This document shows positions 33,419 to 42,435 of a stretch of 64,000 nt of DNA, one piece after another (within the stretch, counting starts at the first letter, position 1; each line of letters begins with the position of its first letter). The position numbers and the translations under genes are program-made. Under the pieces are notes generated by a model. It was given only the letters and a program-made list of their open reading frames with translations. It was not told where the DNA came from and did not search any database. Source of the DNA: Clostridiales bacterium (GTDB taxonomy: Bacteria; Acidobacteriota; Aminicenantia; Aminicenantales; UBA8522); the NCBI GenBank assembly GCA_029907205.1, contig JARYMI010000005.1, forward strand, positions 57,982 through 121,981, read 5' to 3'.

Positions 33419-36052
33419 ATGATTTTTCGAGAGAGGTCTTTGGGCTTCGTGGTTTTCCTGTGCTTTTTGGCTGCCCTGATCTTCCCGGCCTGCCGAAAGG
33501 CTGAACAGGCTCTTCCTCAAGAAATTTTGCTCAGCGAAGGCTGGTTTATCCAGTCGGCGGAGAAGATCGACGCAACAGGGGAAATCATATCAACCGCAGG
33601 ACTGGACTTGACCGGCTGGTACCCCGCTGCTATCCCCTCGACTGTGTTAGCAGCGCTCATCAAGAAAGGTGAGTATCAAGACCCGTTTTTTGGAAGAAAC
33701 TTAGAGAAAATTCCCGGCGAACGGTTTGATGTTTCGTGGTGGTACAGGAAGGAATTTGACTTGCCGAAGATAAAGAGCCTGTCCCGCGCACGGCTTTTTT
33801 TCGACGGCATCAATTACCGGGCCAATGTCTGGCTCAACGGCAAGAAGATAGCAGGCAGAGAACAAATCGTCGGGGCTTTTCGGGTGTTCAGGCTTGACAT
33901 AACGGAAGAAGTCAAGCCGGGCAAAAACGTCCTTGCTGTTGAAGTCTTTCCGCCGCAGCCTGGAGATTTTACCATCGGGTTCGTCGATTGGAACCCGAAA
34001 CCTGCGGATAAAAATACAGGAATCTGGCGGCCCGTGACCGTGCGGCTCAGCGGTCCTGTGGCCATCGAAGATCCTTTTGTCAGGAGCGAGGTCAACAGCG
34101 AATCGCTGGCCGAAGCCTCTTTGACCATCACTTCAGATTTAATCAACAGCTCCTCCCAGGCCATCAAGGGAACCGTTCGGGCGGAGCTTGAGGGCATCGT
34201 CCTCAATCAGGAAGTGGAGTTGAGTCCAGGAGAGAGGAAGCCCGTCATTTTCACCCCGCAGCAATTCGCCGCGCTCAAACTCCACGAGCCCCGGCTGTGG
34301 TGGCCGACGAACTGGGGCGAGCAAAATCTTTACACGCTCAAATTGACGTTTTTCGTGAAAGGCGGCGTCTCCGACGAAAAAACGGTTTCCTTCGGCATCC
34401 GCACGGTCACGGATTACATAAACGAGGAGGGGCACCGCGGGTACAAAATCAACGGCCAGAAAATCCTCATTCGAGGCGGCGGCTGGGTGGACGACATTTT
34501 CCTGGCGGATGATGACAGGACGCTCGAAGCCAAGGTTAAGTACACCAAACACATGAACTTAAACGCTATCCGCCTCGAGGGATTCTGGGGAACGAGCCAT
34601 AAACTCTACGAGCTTTGCGATCGGCATGGCATTTTGATCATGGCCGGCTGGAGCTGCCAGTGGGAGTGGGACGGCTATGCTGGCAAACCCTGCGACAAGT
34701 ACGGCGGCGTCCAGACACCGGAAGAGATGGAGCTCGTGGCTCAATCTTTTCAAGATCAAGTTGTCCTGTGGCGGAATCACCCCAGCGTCTTCGTCTGGTT
34801 TTTGGCAAGCGACAAGCTGCCCCGGCCCGAGCTGGAAAGAAAATATCTCCAAATCCTGGAGAAATATGACCCAAGCCGGCCGTATCTGGCGGCAGCCGCC
34901 TGGCTGACGAGCGAGGTCAGCGGTCCAACGGGCGTCAAGATGAAAGGGCCTTACGATTATGTCCCGCCCGTCTACTGGTTTGAGGACAGGAAGCATGGTG
35001 GAGCGTACGGGTTTAACACAGAGACGGGGCCCGGTCCGCAGCCGCCGCCGATCGAAAGCCTGAAGAAGATGATCCCCGAAGATCATCTCTGGCCAATCGA
35101 CGATATCTGGGAGTTTCATTGCGCCCGGAATGAGTTTGGGACGTTGATTCGCTACACGGAGGCGCTCACCCGCCGTTACGGCGAGCCCAAGGATGTCCAT
35201 GATTTTGTCCGGAAAGCCCAGGTGGCCAACTACGAGGCCATGCGGGGCATGTTCGAAGCCTTTGTTGGGCGCAAGCACGCCGCGACAGGCGTCATCCAGT
35301 GGATGTTGAACGCGGCCTGGCCCAAGCTGTGGTGGCAACTCTACGACTACTACCTGATGCCCACCGGCGCTTTCTACGGCGCCAGGAAGGCCTGCGAACC
35401 CGTTCACATCCTCTACGATTGCCAGGAGAACGCGATTTATGTGTCCAATGACCTTCTCACACCGCGGGACAACCTGAAAGCGGAAATCAGGGCGCTGGAT
35501 TTCCGCGGCTGGGAGATGTTCAAAGAAATTAAAAATGTCAAAATGCAGCCAAACAGCTCAACTCAGGTCATGCGGCTTCCTGCTCTTTGCGGCCGGGGTC
35601 CAGTGTGTTTTCTCGATTTGAAGCTCAAAGACGCAACCGGCGAGATTCTCAGCGATAATTTCTATTGGCTTTCCGCGAGGAAAGACGTCATGGATTACCC
35701 TGCGACCAAGTGGTTTGTCACGCCGATCAAGGAATTCGCTGATTTCCGGGCGCTCGAGAGCCTGCCCCGGGTGACACTTAAGGTCAGTCATGAGGTTGAG
35801 AGGGTTGGAGACGAGGGGAAGGTCCGCGTGAACCTGGAGAACCCTTCGGAGGCCGTCGCTTTCTTCATCGAGGTCAGGCTTATCAGGAAGCGCAGCGGAG
35901 AGTCCGTCTTGCCCGTTTATTGGGACGATAACTTTATCACGCTTCTGCCCGGTGAAAGCAAAACGATCACAGCGGGTTTTCTTTTGGAAGACCTGGCCGG
36001 AGATGAGCCGGCCGTGGCCGTGAGCGGCTGGAACGTGGAAGGTGGAAATTGA
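33419..36052 (+). CDS. GH2 glycoside hydrolase, probable exo-beta-D-glucosaminidase (lipoprotein)
   Basis: 877 residues. Lipoprotein signal ending in LIFPAC. A jelly-roll sugar-binding domain (WWYRKEFDLPKIKS, FDGINYRANVWLNGKKIAG) is followed by immunoglobulin-like domains and a TIM barrel (IRGGGWVDDIFLADDD, MNLNAIRLEGFWG). The acid/base position has Asp465 (WFLASDKLP) instead of the usual Glu, and the nucleophile is E535 (GFNTETGPGPQ). This Asp/Glu pairing is the mark of CsxA-type exo-beta-D-glucosaminidases, which remove glucosamine from chitosan oligomers. Followed at 29 bases by a permease and then a ROK kinase, consistent with uptake and phosphorylation of the released sugar. Other GH2 activities (mannosidase-like) cannot be excluded. 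Confidence 0.88.
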   Translation: MIFRERSLGFVVFLCFLAALIFPACRKAEQALPQEILLSEGWFIQSAEKIDATGEIISTAGLDLTGWYPAAIPSTVLAALIKKGEYQDPFFGRNLEKIPGERFDVSWWYRKEFDLPKIKSLSRARLFFDGINYRANVWLNGKKIAGREQIVGAFRVFRLDITEEVKPGKNVLAVEVFPPQPGDFTIGFVDWNPKPADKNTGIWRPVTVRLSGPVAIEDPFVRSEVNSESLAEASLTITSDLINSSSQAIKGTVRAELEGIVLNQEVELSPGERKPVIFTPQQFAALKLHEPRLWWPTNWGEQNLYTLKLTFFVKGGVSDEKTVSFGIRTVTDYINEEGHRGYKINGQKILIRGGGWVDDIFLADDDRTLEAKVKYTKHMNLNAIRLEGFWGTSHKLYELCDRHGILIMAGWSCQWEWDGYAGKPCDKYGGVQTPEEMELVAQSFQDQVVLWRNHPSVFVWFLASDKLPRPELERKYLQILEKYDPSRPYLAAAAWLTSEVSGPTGVKMKGPYDYVPPVYWFEDRKHGGAYGFNTETGPGPQPPPIESLKKMIPEDHLWPIDDIWEFHCARNEFGTLIRYTEALTRRYGEPKDVHDFVRKAQVANYEAMRGMFEAFVGRKHAATGVIQWMLNAAWPKLWWQLYDYYLMPTGAFYGARKACEPVHILYDCQENAIYVSNDLLTPRDNLKAEIRALDFRGWEMFKEIKNVKMQPNSSTQVMRLPALCGRGPVCFLDLKLKDATGEILSDNFYWLSARKDVMDYPATKWFVTPIKEFADFRALESLPRVTLKVSHEVERVGDEGKVRVNLENPSEAVAFFIEVRLIRKRSGESVLPVYWDDNFITLLPGESKTITAGFLLEDLAGDEPAVAVSGWNVEGGN

Positions 36053-36081
36053 CCGAGGATGATCACAAGGAGGCCTGAGCC

Positions 36082-37341
36082 ATGAAAAGAAATTATTTTG
36101 TCGTCGGGTTGATTTTCCTCGTTTTTTTCGTCATCTCTTTCCTGACGAATATTTTGGGGCCGCTCATCCCGGACGTCATCGCAAGCTTCAGCTTGAGCCT
36201 GACGCTGGCCGGGTTTCTGCCTTTTTCTTTTTTCATCGCTTACGGCGTCATGTCCATTCCTGCCGGGATGCTGGTCGAGCGATACAAAGAAAAGCCGGTC
36301 TTGTTGGCTGCCTTCATCATCGCTTTTGTTGGCTCTTTCTCTTTCGGTTCCGTGCCCAGATTCTCCGTGGCCTTGACCTCGCTGTTTCTTATCGGCATCG
36401 GGATGGCCATGCTCCAGGTCGCCATTAACCCGCTTCTCAGAGTTGCCGGAGGGGAAGAGCATTTTGCCTTCAACTCTGTCCTGGCCCAGCTCATTTTTGG
36501 CCTGGCCTCGTTCATCAGCCCGCAGGTTTATTCATACTTAGTGCTGAGCCTGCCCAAAGCTTCCGGGAGGGCGAACGTGATCCTCAAAGCGTTGAGCAGG
36601 GTTGTGCCAGAGAAGCTTCCCTGGGTTTCGCTGTATTGGGTCTTTGCTGCCATCACGCTGGCCATGGTTCTGGTCATCGCCTCAATCAGGCTGCCCAGGG
36701 TAGAGCGCAAAGAGGACGAACGCGTCGGTGCTTTGACCACCACCAGAGATCTTTTCAAAAAGAAAACTGTCATCCTCTATTTCCTGGGCATCTTCGCCTA
36801 TGTCGGTTCAGAGCAGGGAGTGGCCAACTGGATTTCGAAATTTCTTGCCACGTACCACGGCATCGACCCTCAGACAAGGGGAGCGGATGCCGTTTCCTAT
36901 TTCTGGGGCTTGCTGACGGTCGGTTGCCTTCTCGGTCTCGTTTTCCTGAAGCTCTTCGACAGCCGGAAAGTGCTCGTCTGGTTTTCCGCTGCGGCTATCA
37001 TCTCCTTGACCCTCGGCCTGTTCGGGAGCGGGCAGATGGCGCTTGTGGCTTTTCCGCTCGTAGGATTTTTCGCTTCGGTGATGTGGTCAATCATCTTCTC
37101 GCTGGCTCTCAACTCAGTCGATAGGCACCACGGCTCGTTCTCCGGGATCTTGTGCACGGCGATCATCGGCGGGGCGGTCGTGCCGCTCGTCATCGGCTGG
37201 CTGGGCGACATTCTCGGGTTGCGCTTCGGAATGCTCTTCCTCTACATAACCCTCGGCTATATCTTGAGCATTGGTTTCTGGGCCAGACCGCTCATCACAA
37301 ATGCAACCGTTCGTTTGAGGAGAAAAAAAGCAGAGGGGTGA
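36082..37341 (+). CDS. MFS sugar permease (FHS family, fucose/glucose/GlcNAc type)
   Basis: 419 residues with twelve hydrophobic segments. FFIAYGVMSIPAGMLVERY, GIGMAMLQVAINPLLRVAGG and NSVLAQLIFGLASFISPQVY are characteristic of the FucP/NagP group of proton- or sodium-linked sugar permeases. Located between the glucosaminidase and the ROK kinase genes, with an AAGGAGG site, so it probably imports the sugar released by the GH2 enzyme. Exact sugar inferred from context only. Confidence 0.9.
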   Translation: MKRNYFVVGLIFLVFFVISFLTNILGPLIPDVIASFSLSLTLAGFLPFSFFIAYGVMSIPAGMLVERYKEKPVLLAAFIIAFVGSFSFGSVPRFSVALTSLFLIGIGMAMLQVAINPLLRVAGGEEHFAFNSVLAQLIFGLASFISPQVYSYLVLSLPKASGRANVILKALSRVVPEKLPWVSLYWVFAAITLAMVLVIASIRLPRVERKEDERVGALTTTRDLFKKKTVILYFLGIFAYVGSEQGVANWISKFLATYHGIDPQTRGADAVSYFWGLLTVGCLLGLVFLKLFDSRKVLVWFSAAAIISLTLGLFGSGQMALVAFPLVGFFASVMWSIIFSLALNSVDRHHGSFSGILCTAIIGGAVVPLVIGWLGDILGLRFGMLFLYITLGYILSIGFWARPLITNATVRLRRKKAEG

Positions 37342-37345
37342 AGCC

Positions 37346-38197
37346 ATGACCAGAGAAACGATCATCGGCGTGGACCTGGGCGGGACTAAGGTCAGCGCGG
37401 GGAGGGTCGAAGGAAGACGCGTCATCAGAAGCGTCACGGCCGAAATATCCGCTGAAGAATCGGAAGCGCGGGTGCTTGATCGGGTCGTTGAAGCGATCAC
37501 AAAGATTTTTATTTCCTCTGTCTCCGGAATCGGCGTCGGAGTCCCGAGCCTGGTTGATGTGGAAGAAGGCGTTGTCTACAATGTCCAGAACATCCCGTCG
37601 TGGAAGGAGGTTCATTTAAAAAAGATACTGGAAGAGCACTTCCGCCGGCCGGTGTTCGTCAACAACGACGCCAATTGTTTCGCCGTTGGGGAGAAGCATT
37701 TTGGCAAGGGGAAAAAATATCAGAACCTGGTCGGACTGACTATCGGAACTGGCCTGGGAGCGGGGATCATCATCGGCGGCCGGCTCTATTCCGGCTCGAA
37801 CTGCGGCGCCGGCGAGTTTGGTTCCATTCCCTATAAGGACTCGATTCTGGAGTCTTACTGCAGCGGACAGTTTTTCGCGCGCGCGCATGGCGTCAAGGGA
37901 AGCGAACTCTACCAGATGGCCAGGCAGGGCGACAAGAGGGCCCTGGAGATTTTCCGCGAGTTCGGCGGCCATCTCGGCGAGGCCATCATGATCATCATGT
38001 TGGCGGTGGACCCCGAAGCGATCATCCTCGGGGGATCGGTCGCGCGCTCTTTTCCTTTTTTTGGAGAGGCGATGCGGGAAAGGATGAAGTCCTTTCCTTA
38101 TCCGCACGCCGTCGAGAGGCTGGTGATCGATACGAGCGTTGAGCGACAGATCGCCATCCTCGGCGCTGCCGCGCTATTCCTTAACGCGCGCGCTTGA
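37346..38197 (+). CDS. ROK-family sugar kinase
   Basis: 283 residues. ATP-binding GVDLGGTKVSAGRVEG, the catalytic Asp in VFVNNDANCFAVGE and GLTIGTGLGAGIIIGG are ROK kinase motifs. The zinc-binding CxCGxxGCxE loop of most ROK proteins is missing; after CGAGEFGSIPYKDS only one further Cys (ESYCSG) is seen. Follows the permease by four bases. Probably phosphorylates glucosamine, N-acetylglucosamine or glucose; context favours glucosamine. Last gene of the three-gene cluster. Confidence 0.88.
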   Translation: MTRETIIGVDLGGTKVSAGRVEGRRVIRSVTAEISAEESEARVLDRVVEAITKIFISSVSGIGVGVPSLVDVEEGVVYNVQNIPSWKEVHLKKILEEHFRRPVFVNNDANCFAVGEKHFGKGKKYQNLVGLTIGTGLGAGIIIGGRLYSGSNCGAGEFGSIPYKDSILESYCSGQFFARAHGVKGSELYQMARQGDKRALEIFREFGGHLGEAIMIIMLAVDPEAIILGGSVARSFPFFGEAMRERMKSFPYPHAVERLVIDTSVERQIAILGAAALFLNARA

Positions 38198-38317
38198 ATT
38201 AGATAAAAAAAAGATGGCACGTTTTCTGCTGTCGGCAGCGAATCCGTTTTCCGCCACATTTTGTTGTGTCATAATTCAGAGACACTCAAAAAAAAGTATA
38301 ATTTTTCGGAAAAACTA

Positions 38318-38345
38318 TTGACATTTAAAAAAATTGGTTTATATT
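38318..38345 (+). promoter_or_regulatory. Strong sigma70 promoter of the ATP-grasp/aminomutase operon
   Basis: Perfect TTGACA (38318-38323) and TATATT (38340-38345, 5 of 6) with a 16-base AT-rich spacer. The whole stretch 38250-38400 is markedly A/T-rich. Predicted start near 38352, giving a leader of about 100 bases that is very purine-rich (GGAAGAGAGAGAG). Confidence 0.7.
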
Positions 38346-38450
38346 ACATTATGAAATTAGGAAGAGAGAGAGAAAAAAAGAAAAAAATTCAAGAATGATC
38401 ACAAAACGGGGGACGTTCATTAACCTATAGGAAAACCGGACGACGCTAAG

Positions 38451-39542
38451 ATGAAGATCGCCTTCCTCTACAGCTCGAAAAATGGGGTGGCCTCATCATT
38501 GAACGAGCATTGCCTCAGGGAAAAAAGAGAGGAAGACGACCCTCCACCTGATTGGCTCGCCGAGTGCGACTCTGACGAGACCCTCTTGGCGATCGAACAA
38601 GCGCTCGGCGAGAGACACGATGTTTTCCCGATCGAAGCCGATGAAGACGCATACAACCGTCTGAAAAAATTAAGGCCGGACCTTGTCTTCAACATCGCCG
38701 AGCGGCTGGTCGGCCCCTCGCGCGAATCTCACATTCCGACGATCTGCGAAATCCTGAACATTCCCTACACGGGCTCCGACCCGCTGACGCTCGGCATCTG
38801 TCTCGATAAATCCCGGGCCAAAGAAATCCTTTCTTTCCACAAAATCCCCACGCCGGCTTTCTGCGTCGTCGAGCCCGGAAGGCCGATACCTGAAAAAATC
38901 ACTCTGCCGGCGATCGTCAAACCTCTCTATGAGGGCTCGAGCAAAGGAATCCGGAACGACTCGGTTGTGACAAACGGCGATGAGCTTGAAGCGCGCGTTC
39001 GGGAGGTCCATGCTCTTTACAGAGAGCCGGCCATCGTCGAGCGGTTCCTTCGCGGCCGCGAGTTCACGGTCGGCGTCTTGGGCAACCCGCCCAACCTTGA
39101 GATATTGCCCATCGTGGAGATCGACCATAGCAGGCTTCCGGCTGATGCCAACCCAATTTATTCCTACGAGGCCAAGTGGGTCTGGGACAGGCCCGAGCAG
39201 CCGCTTGAAATCTTCCGCTGTCCGGCTCAAGTCGACGATCGCTTGAAAGCCAAGATAGAATCCATTGTCAGGCGCGCCTGTGAGGTGTTGCGTATTCGCG
39301 ACTGGTGCCGGCTCGACATCCGCCTGGATGAACGAGGCGAGCCCAACATCCTCGAGATTAACCCTCTGCCGGGCATCCTGCCGAACCCGGAAGATAACTC
39401 TTGTCTTCCTGAAGCCGCCAGAACCGCCGGCTATTCCTATTCGGCGTTGCTTCACCGAGTCGTCGAGGAAGCAGGCGCCAGGTATGGGATTAAAAATGCA
39501 AAAAGAAAACATCCTCGTCGGGATTGCGTACAACGCATATGA
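38451..39542 (+). CDS. D-Ala-D-Ala-ligase-like ATP-grasp enzyme 1
   Basis: 363 residues. N-terminal Rossmann-like domain (KIAFLYSSKNGV, FNIAERLVGPSRESHIPTIC) and ATP-grasp domain: PAIVKPLYEGSSKGI holds the ATP lysine, VERFLRGREFTVGVLG follows, and the metal site is RLDIRLDE...NILEINPLPGI. This is the Ddl fold, which joins amino acids through an acyl-phosphate. It differs from true D-Ala-D-Ala ligase in the N-terminal substrate region and in having a second, related ligase directly after it. No peptidoglycan genes are nearby. First gene of a four-gene operon; the next gene starts about 59 bases before its end. Substrates unknown. Confidence 0.85.
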   Translation: MKIAFLYSSKNGVASSLNEHCLREKREEDDPPPDWLAECDSDETLLAIEQALGERHDVFPIEADEDAYNRLKKLRPDLVFNIAERLVGPSRESHIPTICEILNIPYTGSDPLTLGICLDKSRAKEILSFHKIPTPAFCVVEPGRPIPEKITLPAIVKPLYEGSSKGIRNDSVVTNGDELEARVREVHALYREPAIVERFLRGREFTVGVLGNPPNLEILPIVEIDHSRLPADANPIYSYEAKWVWDRPEQPLEIFRCPAQVDDRLKAKIESIVRRACEVLRIRDWCRLDIRLDERGEPNILEINPLPGILPNPEDNSCLPEAARTAGYSYSALLHRVVEEAGARYGIKNAKRKHPRRDCVQRI

Positions 39543-40599
39543 CCCGGTCCTCTTTCGGACTGAGGAGCGACAATCCGAAGAATCTGTGGCCCAGGTAGCA
39601 GAGGCTGTTTTCACGGCGATCTCCGACGACGGGTTTACCGCGGTCATCCTGCCCCTCCGGGAAAGCCTGATGACTCTCCTCCGCCGGACGAGAGAGCTTA
39701 AGGTGGACGTGCTCGTCAACCTGTGCGAAGGGTTCCTTGGCCGGCCGCAGCTTGAGGCCAACGTGGCCGCGGTGTTTGAAGCCTTCGGCATACCCTTCAC
39801 AGGGAATCCGTCGAAAGCGCTGGCCCTCTGCCAGGATAAATTTAAGGCAAAGGCTATTCTTAATTCCTTCGGCCTCCCCACGGCCCGAGGAAGGCTGGTG
39901 ACTTCGGTCGATCAGAAAGTTGACGTCGGCTTTCCGGCCATTGTCAAGCCCAACTATGAAGATGCCAGCTCGGGCATTTACAGGGACGCTGTTGTCATGG
40001 ACCAGGAATCGCTCAGCCAGAGGATCAGCAAGATCATCAACGGGTATAAACAGCCTGCTCTTGTCGAGGAGTTCATCCAGGGACGGGAATTTAACGTTGC
40101 TGTCCTGGAGAGTGACAAGCTCGAAGCCCTGCCTGTCTCCGAGATCGATTTTTCAGGCATGCCCGAGGATGCTCCCCATATCTGCAGTTATGAAGCCAAG
40201 TGGTTTGAAGACCATATCCTTTACATCACGACCCCGCCGGTCTGCCCCGCTTCCATTGAGGATTCGCTGCGCCAAAAACTCCAGCAGCATGCCCTGGCGG
40301 CGTTCCAGGCGATGGGCTGCCGGGATTACGCCCGCGTGGATTTCCGGATGGCTGCTGATGGCCGCATCTTCATCCTTGAAGTCAACCCCAACCCGGATGC
40401 CAGCCTCGATGCCGGATACTGCCGGGCTCTGAAAGCCGCGGGGATTGATTACGCCCAGTTCTGGAGCCGGATGATCGAGAATGCCCTCAGACGCAAAGAG
40501 GAGCCGTGGTTCAGCTCGGACGATGTGCGCATCGAGTATCCGTTTTTCTGGCATCACCTGCTGGAGAAGGCGTTGCGGAAAAAAGGCCGGAAATGGTAA
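39484..40599 (+). CDS. D-Ala-D-Ala-ligase-like ATP-grasp enzyme 2
   Basis: 371 residues from the ATG at 39484 (a second ATG at 39496 is equally possible). Open frame continues upstream but overlaps gene 1 in another frame and looks non-coding. Motifs: LVNLCEGFLGRPQLEANVAA, PAIVKPNYEDASSGIYRDAV (ATP site), VEEFIQGREFNVAVLE, ARVDFRMAADGRIFILEVNP (metal site). Paralogous to gene 1 but only distantly, so the two probably handle different substrates or steps. Its stop overlaps the GNAT start (seven bases). The C-terminus has an added DDVRIEYPFFWHHLLEKAL tail. Function unknown. Confidence 0.85.
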   Translation: MGLKMQKENILVGIAYNAYDPVLFRTEERQSEESVAQVAEAVFTAISDDGFTAVILPLRESLMTLLRRTRELKVDVLVNLCEGFLGRPQLEANVAAVFEAFGIPFTGNPSKALALCQDKFKAKAILNSFGLPTARGRLVTSVDQKVDVGFPAIVKPNYEDASSGIYRDAVVMDQESLSQRISKIINGYKQPALVEEFIQGREFNVAVLESDKLEALPVSEIDFSGMPEDAPHICSYEAKWFEDHILYITTPPVCPASIEDSLRQKLQQHALAAFQAMGCRDYARVDFRMAADGRIFILEVNPNPDASLDAGYCRALKAAGIDYAQFWSRMIENALRRKEEPWFSSDDVRIEYPFFWHHLLEKALRKKGRKW

Positions 40600-41081
40600 G
40601 GCCGATGAAACCAGAAGACAGGGAAGCTGTCTTAGACATCGTTCGGGCGACGGGAATGTTTACCGCAATTGAGATCCAGTGCGCCGAGGAACAGATCGAC
40701 ATTTTCCTCGGCCAACCCGGCCAGCAGGACTATTCTCTCGTCGTCGCCGAGAATGATAAGGGGCAAGTTGTCGGGTACATGTCTTACGGGCCCACGCCTT
40801 TGGCCGAAGGGGCTTACGATATTTACTGGATGGCTGTGGCGCCCGGAGTGCAGGGCCGCGGCCACGGCCGCAAGCTTGTCAGTTGGCTCGAAGATCGAGT
40901 CAAGGACTGGGGAGGCCGCTTGATCCTCATCGAGACCTCTTCTCAGCCCAAATACGAACGGACTCGCCGGTTTTATCTCAGCCTCGAATACAGGGAAGTC
41001 GCGCGCATCCCCGATTTCTACAAGCCCGGGGATGACCGGATCACTTATGCCAAATATCTTGAATCAAAGGAGCGAAATTAA
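40593..41081 (+). CDS. GNAT-family N-acetyltransferase
   Basis: 162 residues from the ATG at 40593, which overlaps the stop of ATP-grasp 2 by seven bases. Acetyl-CoA site VAPGVQGRGHGRKLVSWLE (motif Q/R-x-x-G-x-G/A), preceded by DIYWMAVAP and followed by LILIETSSQPKYERTRRFYLSLEYRE. It transfers an acetyl group to an amine. With an aminomutase of lysine type next door, beta-lysine is a possible acceptor (as AblB does in archaea), but AblB proteins are longer and this is inference. Confidence 0.88.
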   Translation: MVRPMKPEDREAVLDIVRATGMFTAIEIQCAEEQIDIFLGQPGQQDYSLVVAENDKGQVVGYMSYGPTPLAEGAYDIYWMAVAPGVQGRGHGRKLVSWLEDRVKDWGGRLILIETSSQPKYERTRRFYLSLEYREVARIPDFYKPGDDRITYAKYLESKERN

Positions 41082-41082
41082 G

Positions 41083-42186
41083 ATGGAAGAAGAGTGGCAA
41101 CAACTTCTCAAGCGGAGTCTCAAATCTCCTGAAGAGATTGCCCGCTTCTTCAATTTAGATGCAGAGAAAGTCAGGAAAGTCGGACGGTTGTTCCGAGTCC
41201 AGATTACCCGGTACTATGCGAGCCTGATCAAGAGCAAGGGCGATGCCATCTACCGCCAGGTGGTGCCGGATGAAGCGGAGCTCGAAGAGAGGCAGGGCGC
41301 CGCAGACCCGTTGAGCGAGGACGAGGATTCGCCGGTGCCGAGCATTATCCACCGATACCCGGACCGGGTGCTCTTTCTGGTCTCGCATCTCTGCGCTTCC
41401 TACTGCCGTTTCTGCACGCGCAAGCGCAAGGTCGGCGATCCGGGCAAGATCCATCCCCGCGACATCGAAGACGGCCTGGCTTACATCCGCAACCACCGTG
41501 AAGTCAGGGACGTCATCGTCTCGGGAGGCGACCCGTTGATGTTAGGAGACAGGAAGTTAGAGATCATCCTGAAGTCGCTGCGGGAGATTCCCCACGTCGA
41601 AATCCTGCGCATCGGAACGCGGATACCCTGCTACCTGCCGCAGCGAGTGACCCCGAAGCTGGCGGCCATGTTGAAGAAATATCATCCCCTTTACGTCAAC
41701 GTCCACTTCAACCATCCGGACGAGATCACGCCGGAAGCAGCCCGAGCGCTCAACCTGTTAGCCGACGCTGGAATCCCGCTGGGCAACCAGACCGTTCTTT
41801 TGCGCGGCGTGAATGACGATCCGTCCGTGATGAAGGCGTTGATGCAGAAGCTCCTGACCGTGCGAGTGAGACCCTATTATATTTATCAGGCCGATTACGT
41901 AAAAGGCACGGCCCACCTGCGGACGACTGTTGAAAAGGGAATTGAGATCATGGATTCCTTGCGAGGCTGGACCTCAGGCCTGGCCGTTCCTTATTTTGTC
42001 ATCGACGCGCCCGGCGGGGGTGGGAAGATCCCGATTCTTCCCTCTTACATCCAGTCCCTCAGCGATGAACAGGTGGTCTTGCGCAATTACGCCGGCGAGA
42101 TGTTTGTGTATCCCCAAGTCAAAGACAAGCCGGAGAAAAGGCCGCACGTCCCGCCGTGCTACGCCTATCCTTTCCCCTCAGTCTGA
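41083..42186 (+). CDS. kamA: KamA-family radical SAM aminomutase (lysine 2,3-aminomutase-like)
   Basis: 367 residues from the ATG at 41083 (AAGGAGCG upstream). Radical-SAM cysteines C104, C108 and C111 (SHLCASYCRFCTRKRK). PLP lysine K315 in FVIDAPGGGGK. D271 (YQADYVKG) and D308 (VIDAPGG) are spaced exactly like Asp293 and Asp330 of clostridial lysine 2,3-aminomutase, which hold the lysine side chain; glutamate mutases lack them. This supports L-lysine to beta-lysine conversion. It is about 50 residues shorter than the clostridial enzyme. It follows the GNAT gene by one base and closes the operon. Confidence 0.88.
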   Translation: MEEEWQQLLKRSLKSPEEIARFFNLDAEKVRKVGRLFRVQITRYYASLIKSKGDAIYRQVVPDEAELEERQGAADPLSEDEDSPVPSIIHRYPDRVLFLVSHLCASYCRFCTRKRKVGDPGKIHPRDIEDGLAYIRNHREVRDVIVSGGDPLMLGDRKLEIILKSLREIPHVEILRIGTRIPCYLPQRVTPKLAAMLKKYHPLYVNVHFNHPDEITPEAARALNLLADAGIPLGNQTVLLRGVNDDPSVMKALMQKLLTVRVRPYYIYQADYVKGTAHLRTTVEKGIEIMDSLRGWTSGLAVPYFVIDAPGGGGKIPILPSYIQSLSDEQVVLRNYAGEMFVYPQVKDKPEKRPHVPPCYAYPFPSV

Positions 42187-42435
42187 TTTTGAGCAGAAAA
42201 AGGGAAATCGCCTTGGCGCTCGAGCTCAAGAAAGTCATAACCTCCGCCATCCTTTTCTCCTCCTCCGATGCGACGCTGAGCGAAGCCGCCCGCACGGAAG
42301 GATTGGGATAGGCCGCACGCACTCAAACCGAAAAGAGCCTCCGACAACGAGCATTCGATTTTGGTGAAAAGCTTGTTCATAATCAAGGGGTCGGTGTTCC
42401 CTGGGGATCGTCTCCTTCCATTTCTTCTTATCGCT
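42187..42435. other. Gene-less stretch after kamA
   Basis: No convincing gene on either strand. Short reverse-strand frames (to 42322 and 42386) show no start site or recognisable family. It leads into the degraded SIS fragment at 42436. Confidence 0.4.

Noticed and set aside
39265-39483. Upstream extension of the second ATP-grasp frame
   Set aside because: It overlaps the end of the first ATP-grasp gene in another frame, is Cys/Arg/Pro-rich and unlike the family; the start at 39484 or 39496 fits the Ddl fold.
38670-39881. 403-codon reverse-strand frame opposite the first ATP-grasp gene
   Set aside because: Antisense shadow: the forward frame has complete ATP-grasp motifs, while this one has no domain and no ribosome site.
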